From: Notamacropus eugenii
Lineage: Eukaryota > Chordata > Mammalia > Diprotodontia > Macropodidae
Assembly: GCF_028372415.1 (NCBI RefSeq)
Contig: NC_092877.1
Location: forward strand, 211,970,116 to 212,034,115
Length of the DNA stretch: 64,000 bases
Reading direction: 5' to 3'
Notes under the pieces: model-generated
Databases searched by the model: none
What the model was told of the DNA's origin: nothing
What the model saw: the letters and a program-made list of their open reading frames with translations, nothing else
Shown: positions 12,681 through 24,335 of the stretch, one piece after another
Numbering within the stretch: the stretch's first letter is position 1
Layout of the letters: each line of letters opens with the position of its first letter
Position numbers and translations under genes: made by a program

Positions 12681-13665
12681 ACAAAACTACTCTTTAGAAG
12701 CTCATGATTTAGTTAAAGGTACTAAACATATGCAAAAAATTAATACATTTAATAATGTTAGAATTGACACGACTTGACTTGCACATCATTGTCCTAGGCG
12801 TTATCATAATATAAAGAAGTATAAGATATGATCCCTGACCTCTAAGAACTTACTATTTATTTGAGAGACAAATCATTTTTATTTTTCCAATTGAAATATT
12901 CTGTTTTTACTTCAGCTAAACTTCCTAATATGTTCCTCCCCTGATTCAATTCATTTTCATAAACATTTGTGCTGGAACTGCAAAGACAGGGAGCAGCCAT
13001 TCTTTAAGAAGCTTACGTGCTATTGGGGAGATACAAAATGTATACAGATAAATGCAAAATACTAAAAAATTTTTATAAGAAGAATGAACACTAATAACTT
13101 AGTGTAAATTTTGGAGGAAGAAAAAGCCTAGAATTTCAAGACAATAAAAAACCCCATAGGAATAAAGGAGACAAAGACATTGGACTAGATCACCTGTGTG
13201 GCTCCTTCCAGCTCTCCTGATCTCAAATTAGGTTAGGAAGCAGTGATCACCACAACTATTTGGCACAGGTTAAAAAAAATAGAATCAGAAAGAATTTGAA
13301 CTCCACAATCAAGTGTTATATAAATGGGAGGACATAAATTAATAGAGGCAAGATCTCTCTATTTGCAAGACTTCTAGGAGACCTGGAAATATATTCAACA
13401 ATAATTAGGCTTAGACCAATCCTTTATACCATTTTCCACTGTAAGTCTGAAATGGATTTTTTGAATTTAGAAGAGTAGATCAGATCATCATTCATAGTAT
13501 GGCTAGGATGAAAATTCTTTACCAAATAAGAGAGGTGACCACACAGAAAAATAAAATAGAATAATCGAAATGGAAAAGTTGTTTGCACGAACAAAATTAA
13601 TGCAGCCAGGGTAAAAAGGGAAAATGTTGATTGAGAGATATATTTCACACCAGCTATTTCTAATT

Positions 13666-13990
13666 AAGTATCTGATATCTAAGATATTGAGGGTTTGGTT
13701 CCAGACTACCACAATAAAGTGAGTCACACAAATCTTTTGGTTTCTCAATATGTCTAAAAGTTATGTTTGCACTATACTCTGGTCTATTAAGTGTGCAATA
13801 ATATCGTTAAAAAATCCAATTTATGTACCTTAATTAAAGAATACTTTATTGCTTAAAAACTGCTAACCATCATCGGAACCTTTAGCAAGTTGTAGTCATT
13901 TGTTGGTGGAGACTCTTTCTTCAACATTGATGATTGCTGACTGATCAGGGTGGTGGTTGCTGAAGGCTGTGGTGGCTGTGGCAATTTCTT
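13666..13990 (-). mobile_element. Tigger1-like transposon, 3' end only
   Basis: Reverse-oriented 3' terminal repeat (about 13666-13720, gagggtttggttccagacta) and the C-terminal transposase tail (LPQPPQPSATTTLISQQSS on the - strand), breaking off near 13990. It is independent of the copy at 4051-4711, though both lie in the same orientation. Confidence 0.8.
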
Positions 13991-14189
13991 GATTGAAAGG
14001 TAGGAAATGACCAGGTTATGAAGGACTATAAAAATCAAACAGAGGATTTGAATTTTATGCAAATAATCAATTTGACTCCAAATTACTGAACAGGTTGAAG
14101 TGGGCAGAGGCTAGAGGCTGGGAAACCAAGCAGCAGACTATCTCAGTAGTTAAAGCATAAGGTGATAAAGTGTCAGAGGAGAGAAATGC

Positions 14190-15170
14190 TCATATAGGAG
14201 GGATGTTATAAAGGTAGAAATGACAGGACTTGGCAAATGGTTACATATTGAGGGTGAGAGAGAGTGAGGAGTCTAGGATAGTACCTACATTGCAAGCCTG
14301 GGTAAGTGGGAGAATGGTGGTATTCTCCACAATAATGGGAAAGTTAGGAAGAGGAGACAGTTTTTTGGGGAAAATCATGAGTTCAGCTTGGAACATGTTG
14401 AGTTTGAAGTGTCTGTGGGACCTCCAGTTTGAGATGTCTAATAGACAGTTGGAGACATAAAACTGGAGGTTGAGGGAAAGTTTAGTACTGGACAACTAGA
14501 TCTGAGAGTCATCTGCTTAGGGATTTGCACTGAAACTAAGTTCAAGTGAAAAGTAGTATAGAGGGAAAAGAGAAAAGGGTCCAGGATAAAGCCTTGGGGT
14601 TTATCTAGCAATGTGCTGGAAAATGTTTAACAACCAGCTCCCAGAAGGAAAAAAATTGTGAAAGGCACATATTTAAGTTTTATCTGCATTTTTCATTTTT
14701 TACAGTCTAAGCAAGCCACAAAATAATAAAGCAAATTCTGATTTATAGTATTTGCTGATTTCTAAAATATAAATTCACCGAAGAGATGTAACACTTCTCT
14801 CATGAACCAATTTGGGCTGGCTCCAGCACACTCCTGGAGATACTCACAGTGAGTAGGCATGACCTGAAGATCCAGCAAAGGAGATAGAGAAGGAGTAAGT
14901 CAAATGAGTGGGAGAAGAACCAAGAGAGAGCAGTATCATGAAAACCTAGAAAGAAGAGAGTATCAAAGAGAAGAGGATGATTAACTTGACCTTGAGGGGT
15001 CAAAAAGGACGAGGTTTGAAAAAATAGGGTCCAATAGGATTTTGTAAGTAAGAGATCTTGCAAGTGGAGAAAGCACTTTTGGTTAAATAATGAGGTCCTA
15101 GACAGACTGCAAAGAGATAAGAAGAGAATGAGAGAAAAGGAAGTGGAGGCATCTTTTGTAGCATTTGGTA
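14190..15170 (+). repeat. Ancient mammalian dispersed repeat split in two
   Basis: Parts 14190-14610 and about 14820-15170 both resemble one family that I recall from other mammals (words atgagttcagcttggaacat, gttgagtttgaagtgtctgt; then agtatcatgaaaacctagaa, ttaacttgaccttgaggggt). About 200 bp of other sequence separates them. I cannot give the family name with confidence. Confidence 0.4.
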
Positions 15171-15497
15171 AATATTATGAGATAGATATAGTGATTGGGG
15201 ACCTCAAGACCTGATGATGTAGATCACTTTATGTAGTCTTCTTTTATTAAAAAATCTATGGCAGTTTATTCAATCTCATTGATTTAAGAGGAACATATAG
15301 TAAAAGTCATTCCTTGGACTTTTGAATATGAGTAAGGGTTGCCTCATTCTGATGGTTTTATACCAACCACTAAGAGAAATGTTTCCTTTCATCTTCCCCT
15401 CCCCAGCAGGATTTCTGTATGGTGATACCCCTGCGTGTATATGGGTGTAACTGAGTGTTTTTCTTCTTCTCCCTACCTTTTTTTCCTTCTCTTTCAG

Positions 15498-16030
15498 GAA
15501 GGGAACAATTCCATGGTCTTGGCTCCATGTACTGCCGAGGAGCTGCTGCTATCATCCTCACCTATGATGTGAACCACCTGCAGAGCCTCATTGAACTGGA
15601 AGAGCGGTTCTTGTCCCTGACAGACACAGCCAACACGGACTGTCTCTTTGCCATTGTGGGAAACAAGATTGACCTCATTGATGAGGTCGATGTGGAAGAT
15701 GATGCAAAAGGTCTGAATGACCCTGGAAAGGCCATCAGCAGTCGTGACTCAATCAGAGCACCAAAGAGAGTTTGCCTGGATGATGCCATGGCTCTTTATA
15801 AGAAGATTTTGAAGTACAGAATGTTAGATGAAAAGGAGGTGCCGGCTGCTGAAAAGATGTGCTTTGAGACTAGTGCAAAGACAGGCTACAATGTGGACCA
15901 CGTGTTTGAAACCCTATTTGATATGATGGTACCAATAATTTTGCGCCAGAGAGCTGAGGGACCTTCACAGACTGTGGATATTACTAATTATAAACCAGCA
16001 AAAAAGACCCAGTCTAGGTGTTGTGTCTGA
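15498..16030 (+). CDS. RAB20: RAB20, terminal coding exon (exon 2 of 2)
   Basis: This exon encodes the C-terminal 177 residues of RAB20, a small GTPase of endosomes, phagosomes and the perinuclear secretory region. A pyrimidine tract ending in CAG (15481-15497) is the acceptor. The exon opens with the last two bases of the split glycine of the DTAG motif, giving REQFHGLGSMYCRG, as in human RAB20 recalled from memory. G4 (GNKIDL) and G5 (ETSAK) are present, as are the block YKKILKYRMLDEKEVPAAE and a CC prenylation motif followed by V, then TGA. The stretch between G4 and RAPK (about residues 115-140) is the most diverged part, as expected. The total length would match the human 234 residues. 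The catalytic Gln after DTAG is Arg, a family trait. Exon 1 (P-loop, switch I) is not in the window. The intact frame and real acceptor argue against a retrocopy. Confidence 0.96.
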
Positions 16031-17020
16031 ACCATAAAATGTGTTCTTTTTAGACTCTTCAGCTGTTAAGAAAGCTTCCAGTGAAATTAAATGAGCTTTG
16101 GACAGGAAAAAAATGAATATGGGAGAAATTAAGGAACTGGTATTTAGAATCATATTTGGGGAAGAGCTCCACAGAGAGATAGCTATTTATTAAGAAAAAA
16201 AAGTCACCAAAGATGTGAACTCTTATCTTTTGTGAGTTATCAAGAGGAAAATCGATAAGGAATTATTTGTGGTAATAGGTTTACAGTATTAGGCAAGTGA
16301 CCACTCCATGATTTTCACCTGGTAGATCCAACACTTCTGCCCTAAACCAGGCCCTGAGATCTCTCCTCACATTTGCACAAATGCAAGTCCATTGCCACAG
16401 CATGTGAATTGTCCTTGAATCTTCTGTTTCTGTCAAGTTGCACTGTTTATATATGTTGTTTTAAGACATTTATTCCCCTTATAACTTAATCTAGTCCTTT
16501 CTTGTTATTTGGTACAAGTATTTTTTATGAATCACGAAAATGATTCTACTTGTCCGTGGCCCACTGAGACAGTTGTTAGATGAGCAGTTCCCATCTTGGT
16601 CCTGCCATCTTGAGAGGTAGACAGACCACTTGGTTCCCAAAAGATACCATGAGACTGTCTGGGAAAAAGGAGGATGAAATAAATCCTGTTTTCCTAGAAA
16701 CTCCTTTGAAGATTACAAGTAGAAGTCCTTTGCTGGGAAGAGAGTGGTAGAGAAAATAACACATCTGAGACCCATACAGGTGGAAACCAGACAGGTCCAA
16801 TGAATTGAAAATGCTTGATTTGAATTTGGGGAGTTAGACACAACAGTTGAAATAAGTACCTAAAATCTTTGTACCATGTTGAAACACATTTCTGAGCAAC
16901 TGGGTCAGTTTTTGTTAAACAGACTTTTCTTTAAGGGAAGATGTGGTTTTAAGAGGCAACTGCGACTCGAGGTCTGTTTATCATTGACACTCCTGAATAA
17001 AGATGTGCCATGGCTAACGT
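16031..17020 (+). other. RAB20: RAB20 3'UTR
   Basis: About 1 kb of non-coding DNA follows the RAB20 stop. No SINE, L1 or L2 signature is recognisable in it, unlike the DNA on either side. It ends at an AATAAA near 17.0 kb. The extent is inferred from that signal; no transcript evidence is available. Confidence 0.6.
16996..17001 (+). promoter_or_regulatory. RAB20: RAB20 candidate poly(A) signal
   Basis: A canonical AATAAA lies 966 bp after the stop codon. A CCA cleavage-type site follows about 10-15 bp downstream, then a short GT-rich stretch (CGTGTGATATT). It is the first canonical hexamer I noticed after the stop in this strand. Confidence 0.55.
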
Positions 17021-17319
17021 GTGATATTAATTTCTAAGGATGTAGTTGTCTATCCTAATAGCAACCAGCTGAAAAGTGGGAATTCTAGCACAAGAACAGT
17101 TTTTTCTTTGAGAAAACTGCCACTTTGACTGTTTTTTTTCTCATGGATTTGGTTTCATTTGGAAGAAGCTAAAAACTTGTTTTCCTCAAAATGCCTTTTT
17201 ATTAGTGATACATATCCTCTGGAATAGTCTCCTGGGGAAGGCTGTTGAACATCTTTCTCTGAAAGGATTAAAAAAGATTAGTTATAGGCAATGACTTAAT
17301 TCTAGCTTTGTTTCAATAA

Positions 17320-17440
17320 TTCAGCTAACATTTAGTAAGCATCTGTTATGTGCCAGATACTATACTTAGTGCTGGGTGTACAAAATAAGAAATAGGAAAA
17401 CAATTCAAAGACAAATCTCTTAAGGAGTGCACAGTCTTAG
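17320..17440 (+). repeat. Ancient repeat with tgtgccaga core
   Basis: Words acatttagtaagcatctgtt, atgtgccagatactatactt and aaggagtgcacagtctta. Similar old traces occur near 28105-28435 (split by a SINE), 30820-30910, 41100-41215, 44750-44820, 45105-45215 and 56640-56760. Class not determined. Confidence 0.45.
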
Positions 17441-17584
17441 GAGGGGAAGACAGCACACAAAAAGAAGTGGAGAGGAGGAGCCCCAAGGGGATACCCTCCA
17501 GGGTGTTCTATGAAGCCCATCATGTTCTATGAAGTCCAAACTAAGCAGAGATGAAGTTGGAAAGGGAGTATTAGTTAGCAAAGT

Positions 17585-17642
17585 ATATGTACACACATAT
17601 ACACATATATACACATACACATACATATACACATATATATAT
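17585..17642 (+). repeat. TA/CA-rich microsatellite
   Basis: Mixed tacaca and tatata units. Confidence 0.85.
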
Positions 17643-18124
17643 AAAACTTTGGAAGGAGTTTAGTGCCCCACCTTCCAGCCCACCAATCACAGGGAAGAGG
17701 AGACTGAAGGTGCTGAGTATCCAAAGACCATGAGCTTTCTGATGATCAACTTTTCTCCTGACTAGGGGATCCTGTTTCCTGAGGTCCCAAGCAAAGTGAA
17801 GAGTTTAAAGGTGTAGGGTTGGATGAGATGACTTCTCAAGGCTCCCTATAAAACAAAGGGGCCAGACTTAAAGAAATTTAATAGCTTTTCCAGATCTAAA
17901 TCTGCGATCCAATACTTCTTTCCATGGTTCTGTATAACCTGCAGCCTGTTTCTAAGTGTATTGTTATATACCTGGGTGCTGGGTGCCCACAAGGTGTCAT
18001 ATTTTCCATCAACTTCATCCCCTCAACATCCCAGGGATTGGCTACACTAACAAAATGTGAAATGTGAAATCTATTTTTGAGTAAATTCTAGTTTCTTAGT
18101 TCTTGATTACATTGGGTTCTGGAA

Positions 18125-18305
18125 AAGGCAGTATATAGCACTGTCCTTAGGAGTTAGAATAAATGTGGGTTCCAATCCTGTCTCTCACACTGGTTAGCGG
18201 AGCAAATCATTTGACTTCTCTGAGGCTCAGTTTCCTCATTTGTAAAATGAGGGAGTTTAGACACAATGGCCTTTCGGTGCCCCTTCTGGCTCTATATCTA
18301 TAACT
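18125..18305 (+). repeat. MIR SINE, near full length
   Basis: Words gtgggttccaatcctgtctc, ctgaggctcagtttcctcat, ttgtaaaatgagggagttta, ccttctggctctatatctat. Confidence 0.75.
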
Positions 18306-18592
18306 AGTAACTTCTTAACACATCCTTTATGCCAGCAGGGTTGAGTGCCTAATTCACCTCAACAGCATTTAGTCAGAATGTGTTAGATTTTCAGAATGAT
18401 CCTTTCAGGAAGGAAAAGAATTCCTTTTACAGATAGCATGATAAAAACACCACTAAAAATCCACTGAGCCCCCAACTGCACATTTTCCCAATGGTGCCCC
18501 CAAGAATCAGCTTTGCAAATATAATTTTTAATCTATTAATCTTGTAACTTAACACAGCCTCCAAAACATGGGCTATTAATTTGTTTCCCAGT

Positions 18593-18767
18593 AATAGTAG
18601 CTAACATTTATACAGTTCCTACTCTGTTCCAGGAACCATGCTAAGTGCTTTATAATTATTATCTCATCTGATCCTTATCACCACCCTGGGAAGTAGGCGC
18701 TATTACTTATCCCCATTTTACAGATGAGGAAACTGAGGAAAACGGAGGTTTGGTGACTTGCTGAGAG

Positions 18768-18803
<36 letters not shown>

Positions 18804-18810
18804 ACACATA
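18593..18810 (+). repeat. THER-type CORE-SINE ending in a (CA)n tract
   Basis: Words tactctgttccaggaaccat, tctcatctgatccttatcac, ccccattttacagatgagga. The copy stops at ttcacacacacaca; the CA run is 18768-18810. Confidence 0.7.
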
Positions 18811-19798
18811 CGAGCTTCATAAACTGAAAGCCATGTACCCATTGTGTTTCTCCTACATCTTCATCCGAAGCCACTAGTGTGCTAATAAATGTTTACCAAC
18901 TGGTTCTCTGGGTAAAAAAAGACACACATACATTTTTCAGTTTAATCTGCATTATTAACATTTTCTCCATTGCTTTCTTAAGCTTAGACAATCATACCCC
19001 ACCCCCAATATCTCAAGTCCAATTTGTAGCTTCTACTTGTTCCTGAGATGCAAATGCAAGCACTGAAAATTTGACAATCAAGTGAGTTCCAGCACACCTC
19101 TGTCTGCAGTCTTATTTCTTTAAGGCACAGACCAATTAAGCCCTGAACATTATTGAGGCAGTTACCCTGGCTGTCATGTTTGAGGGACTTTGTGTTTCTT
19201 GTGTGTTTATGCCAGGAGTCCCAACTTCCTGGCTAGGACTGAAGCTCAGAATTTCCCAATACTGATCATCTGGAAATGACGCTGTTGGCCACGCACCCTG
19301 GTTATGAGGAAACTTGTAATACTCGTATTCTGCTCAAACCCCACTAATAGGCTTAGACTTTTAACTTTTCTAACATGGATTCTATGTGAACTCTGCACAC
19401 GTACACACAATTATTCCCTTGTGGATTTGCATGCACATGGAGTGCTCACCTTGGAAAAGGTACTTCCCAGTAGAATCTACAAGACACAGAAAGGGCCAGT
19501 ACCAGAGGCACAGCAGGATGGCCTCCCTGGGACTCAAAACACTGAAGAAGAAAAAGAAATGTTGAACAGAAGTTAATGTTAATGGACATTCTTCTCTTCT
19601 CTGCTTTCCGAACCTTCCCTTGTTTTAGACAGGAGTTTAGCAGTGTCATTCAGTATGTCACAAGTTCTTACAATGTCTTCCTGTCCTTATTACCAAGCGA
19701 TCGGGCAGTGCGATGGTTAGAGAGCCACCCTCCAAACCAAAAAGATCTGGGTCTGGCATACTGTTTGTGGGACCATGAGCACGTCAAGTGCCCTAGGC

Positions 19799-19972
19799 CA
19801 GAGGTGTCAAACTCAAATAGAAATGGATCCCTGTGGGCCATAAAATAACTTAGAAAATTTCAAATTGTTGTTATCTATGTTTATATACATATATAAAATC
19901 TATGTTAAATATCTCTCAATTACATTTTAATCTGGTTCAGGCCCATTTGCAGGTTCATAGGAGACACCTCTG
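19799..19972 (+). mobile_element. hAT-type MITE
   Basis: 174-bp element bounded by inverted repeats: left cagaggtgtcaaactc (19799-19814), right gagacacctctg (19961-19972). The flanking octamers ccctaggc and ctccagac agree at five of eight positions, consistent with a decayed 8-bp hAT target duplication. No coding capacity. Confidence 0.65.
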
Positions 19973-20995
19973 CTCCAGACAGACCTAAGACTATTGTAAT
20001 ATAATAATAATATATAATATAAATTATATAAAAAGTTCCATGCTGAACTGCACAGGTAGAGGGAATGTCCTAAATCACTGAAATTGTAAATCTAGTCCAC
20101 ATTCTTATCTCTGTTGTCATCGTCCAGCAATAGCCTTCCTCCCGTGGATCAAGTTTTCTGTCTTACCCCTTATTCCCCTCCCTACAGATGAGGATCCTGT
20201 TTAGTTTGGCTGCTGGTGAGAGTTAGGCTTCTGCTTTGTATTTTCTGGATGGAATTTTTCTTTACTGGCTCCTCTCCACTTCTTTAATAACCAGGTTTTA
20301 TATTTCACCTTTGTAAGAATTTTAAAACCATTGGACTTCATTTAGTGAACTGATCTGGAAAAGTTCTAAGTCACTCCACCCCATCTACTTCCCCTCCCTA
20401 GCTTATCCTTGGATACTGAATGACCTTGAAGCCAGTAGAAATGCCCTTTTATAGTTGAACTGAAGAATCCACTCGGACACAAACCAGCCTTCCTCTACCA
20501 TTTTGTCTTGCGTCTAGTGTTCAACTCTTCTATATCTGGATCGACCATTGGGAAGGAAGAAAGACTGAGGGGAATAAGAACCCATACAGGCACAGGTACA
20601 GCAAAGAGACTAGCTGCCTGTTAGGTGGCATTTGAAGAGTTGAGGAAGGCCCACTTGATTAATTATGCCTCCCTTTCCTGCCCACCTTGTTGACATGCTT
20701 CTCTCATGTTTTACCTCAAATACTCACTACGAATCATGTTTTTTTTAGTTAAGACCATAAACACTCACTAGAGATGCTTTCAAAAGTGGAGGGTGAGGGG
20801 AGGAAGATTAAGGGAGTTTCCTCCAGTGCTCTTCCATTATCAGGAATTAATTGATCATATTAGCTAATCTAGTTACTTGAGGAAGGAAGACAGGACCTTG
20901 AAGTGCTTTGGAAGGTAATTTTTCTTGTTAAATGATCTGTGTGGTGGGGGAGGGGTAAGGAGGAAGAGTCTATAGAATGTTACGATTTCATGGTG

Positions 20996-21730
20996 TGTTG
21001 GGGTGGGGCCATCTCAAAGAATTCTGAGTCAGACCCCCTCTAATGCAAGTATAGGAATTTATTGGAATGATGCCTCCAACAGACTAAGTTGCAAGAGGAA
21101 CCAGCAAGTTAGTAAGGCAAATTTATAGTGTAATGATGCTGATTACACAACAGGAATTATGAATATTTAAAAGGCAAGAGGGATTTGTTAAGGGATTAGG
21201 TAACAGGAAGGAGTCCTAGCCTTGATGGAACTGTGCATGTGATTCCCCACAATGCATATAGAAAAGCCCATGGGAGGGGCTTGTATGTATGATAATAATA
21301 TTAGAAGACTCTCTCTGTCATAAGTTCACCTAATGAACAGTTTTTGCTATTACGGTGCAGGTGCCTACCTAGGGAAAGTCCCTTCTATTGTTTTGAGGTT
21401 CACATCCTGCTTGAGCATCTTGGTGGTGCTACTTTCTGATTGACTGAGTGTTCTGGTCCTGTATGGTCCTGTCTGTGACTAGATGGATGTGGTTGTGGTT
21501 GAGTGCATGGACACACCTGCTGTTTTCTGTGGGGAATATGAAGAATTGGTCTAGGGGCAGTGGCTAGCTAGAGACAGTGGCTGGGATTCCACACATAAAC
21601 ATGCCTGCTGTTTCTGTGACAAATATGACATGGATATACTTGTTGTTCTGGTAAGGCATATATGAGGAAGTTAGAGTATTGAGTCTGGATGGGAGAGGCA
21701 GTAGATAGGTAGGGGCAGTGGCTGTATTGA
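20996..21730 (-). mobile_element. LTR-like fossil (possible solo LTR)
   Basis: On the - strand the block carries a TATAAA-like word (about 21122), an AATAAA about 60 bp later (about 21060) and an end CCCCAACA at 20996, in LTR order and spacing. The upper part (21500-21720) contains imperfectly duplicated segments. Family and exact upper end are not determined, no internal retroviral region is seen, and it looks old and decayed. Confidence 0.35.
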
Positions 21731-22434
21731 GTCTGGGGATAACTTTATTAAGATTCCATTAAGGTGAAGGTGGATGACCAGTGGAATATCCTGGGGATAC
21801 AAAAAAAAAAAGCCAAACTAATGGGAGGATTTGGAGAGATGAAGGAGACACAATTGACTGCCCAAGAAGGAAAAAAGTTTTGCCTGGAGAAATTTTGTGA
21901 GGAGCAGTTGCCCTGAAATGAGAGACACTTTAAAAAGATAAAAACAAAACCTTGTGAGACTCTGGAAAGCCAAATCTACACAATGGATCTTTTTCCTCCT
22001 CAGGTAAAACACAACTCTCTTCCCAACCTGAAGCCAGGGTGAACATTTATAGAGACGAGGAGATCACTCGAAAGTAGTACTGCTGCTTATTATCTTTGTA
22101 GATTGTATATTGAAGGTGATTTCAGTGGCAGGCAGTGGAGGGAGAAGCTGGTCCTTCTGCCTTGGAAAGAAGTTGGGAATACTTCCATTTCTAAGAGGAA
22201 GGCTGGTTCATATCTGGGTGTATTCTTCAGTTCAACTATGAAAATACCATACAATCCTGGGGGAAACATTACTAATACAAGACTTTTAATTAAACTAGTC
22301 ACTGATTATAGGAAGGTGGGCATGAGGCTCATTAGGGGTTCAGGACAGAAGTGAGCCACCTTCCTTGTCCTCTGAAATCCTCAGTGAGTGGTTTTGGGTG
22401 CAAATCCTGGTTCTGCTACTTACCAGCTACATTG

Positions 22435-23320
22435 GAATAATGGGATCAGAGCTGGAAGGGACCTTAGAGGCTATCAAAACCCCCTCATTTTTCAGATGAG
22501 GAAACTAAGGCACAGTGAGATTAAATAGCTTGTCCAGCATCACTGAGGTAGCAATGTTGGAGGTGGGATTTTAACCCAGATTTTCCTCCCTAACTTCTAT
22601 CTTATCTAGGTATTATCCACTACCATAGGTTCCCAAAGTGGGTGATACCCCCCAAGGGCACTGAAATGATCCAGGAAGGTGGCGGTAGCCTCTGGAGCAA
22701 TTGGGTGGTGCTGAATAAAAATAAAGGGGTGGTGGAAGCATAAGGAAAGAAGAGAAGAGAAGAAAATTTTGAAAAAACATTTATACATCTTCCATCTATT
22801 GTGTGAAAGAGTTAAAGTCATATTGATTACAGTATTTTCCAAATAAATACACAAAATGCAAGTTATAACTCATCAGTGAACAGGTCCACCAACAGGTCTT
22901 AACAAGTAAGTGTTGGCAGGCAAACATGTGGCTCATTGTCGGGAAGTCAAGCATGCATCCGGGGCAGGAATACATGGATGTCATGACTTGTTTACAATAT
23001 GATGCTATGTGGTTACATGATGCAATATTGCATTATCAAAATTTCAGTGCAGGAAAAACTCCACAAATTTACAATGAATTGTTAAATTTAAGATATGTCA
23101 TTTAAAAAATTTACATTCTTTTGAAATGATGCAAATTAAAAGAACCGTTTAAAAGTTAAGGAAAATAAATTTCCTGGAGGGCATTGAGTAATTGTTTTTT
23201 GAAAAGGGGGTGGTAGGCCAAATAAGTTTGGGAACCTCTGTACTACACCACTCTATAATCATAGATTCACCTATTTCATGCTCAGTTTTGTCATCTGTAA
23301 AATGAAGAGGTTGGACCGAT
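22435..23320 (+). repeat. MIR-type repeat split by a hAT element
   Basis: Left part 22435-22623 (gatcagagctggaagggacc, atgaggaaactaaggcacag, tattatccactac). Right part 23241-23320 (tactacaccactctataatc, tgtcatctgtaaaatgaaga). The words at the junction overlap, as expected from a target duplication on insertion. Confidence 0.6.
22624..23240 (+). mobile_element. hAT-type transposon remnant (0.6 kb)
   Basis: Bounded by inverted ends: cataggttcccaaagt at 22624 and, reversed, cagaggttcccaaact at 23240. The interior is AT-rich non-coding DNA. It sits inside an older MIR-type repeat. Confidence 0.65.
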
Positions 23321-23515
23321 CAGGAATTTTTAACCAGGGATCCACGAATTTTGTAAAAAACGAATTTGACATTGATTTCAACATAACTGACTTCCTTAGT
23401 AATCCCACATATTTTATGTATTTAAAAAATGTTATTTTGAGAAGGGGACCATAGGTTTCACTAGACTGCCAAAGAGATCCAAGCTTGAAAAAAGATTAAG
23501 AAAAATTTCTGGACG
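23321..23515 (+). mobile_element. hAT-like MITE, ggttcttaacc family
   Basis: Words tttttaaccagggatccacg, attttgagaaggggaccata, gattaagaaaaatttctg. The best matches in the window are the copies at 30204-30606, 39050-39760, 41410-41645 and 62645-62842. It sits within MIR-derived sequence, which resumes with acctctgaggtctcttctag. Confidence 0.55.
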
Positions 23516-24157
23516 GTATAACCTCTGAGGTCTCTTCTAGCTCTCAGTTTTGTATAACTTCTCCATTTATGTAACCAATCCAGCAAGTATGTATTAAGTG
23601 CCCATTAAGGACCATTGAAAAACCCCCACCCCATTAAGAAACCTGAGCCTGCTTCCCTGGGGCTTAGCTTGGCTGTCAGGAGAAGTGGTTATTTCCAACT
23701 TCTGCTGGGACATTCCGTTTCTTTTGAGGCGGGGACACAGTTTCAAAGGACAAACGACACTGTGACAAAAGAAGCCTGTCTTCTGTGCACACCTCTTTAA
23801 TGAGAAAGTCCCTCAGCCTTCTGAGAAATGGGGGATGTCAGGTGAGGCTGGAGAGATTAATTACTTTGAGACATGATGTCTCATAACAGATATGAGCGTG
23901 CAAATAAGTTACTGAATGAGACATTTTTTTGGTTTTGTACCTTGATTTTGTCCCTGTGAATCCATCTGTGTGGGGAACTCCCAATGGGAGAACTCCTTCT
24001 CCTGAGTGCCTGGGGTACTGAGTGGTTAGGATGTTTCAGAAGCCCACCTAGACCCCATATCTTCCTCCCTCCAAGGTCACCTCTCTTGGTACCTAGTTAC
24101 CTAGATGTTCCTATGTCTCTAACAGGATGAGATATGTACTAAAAAAACTACAGGAAT

Positions 24158-24335
24158 GAGTTGGGTGTTGGATTTGGAGGCAACATAGCCCCGAGGACAA
24201 TCTTGCCTCATATTAGTCATATGACTCTGGGCAAGTTACTTGGTGTCTTAAAGTCACAGTTTCCTTATCTGTTAAATGAAGGGGCTAGCTAGCTGTGATG
24301 TCCTTTCCAGCTCTTCATGATCCTGTGATCTTTTC
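24158..24335 (+). repeat. MIR SINE
   Basis: Words atatgactctgggcaagtta, gtttccttatctgttaaatg, tgatgtcctttccagctctt. Confidence 0.7.

Larger units (their letters stand above)
1..15497 (+). other. RAB20: RAB20 intron 1 (3' part)
   Basis: Non-coding DNA upstream of the RAB20 exon 2 acceptor. No sequence like RAB20 exon 1 (P-loop GDMNVGKT) appears on the + strand, so the window opens inside intron 1. Recognisable repeats are listed separately. In about 416-2547, 5466-6010, 6350-7180, 7470-8810, 9600-10280, 10350-11440 and 12690-13660 I see only non-coding sequence, apart from very decayed MIR-like traces (for example about 10850-11000 and 12780-13080). Confidence 0.85.

Noticed and set aside
15455-15497. 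RAB20 start at the ATG upstream of exon 2 (MFFFFSLPFF)
   Set aside because: These bases are the pyrimidine tract of the acceptor. Homology to RAB20 begins exactly at the splice junction and the missing P-loop must come from exon 1.
15498-17020. RAB20 retrocopy rather than the real gene
   Set aside because: A genuine acceptor precedes the exon, exon 1 sequence is not fused to it, the frame is intact and the COL4A2 neighbour matches the human locus.
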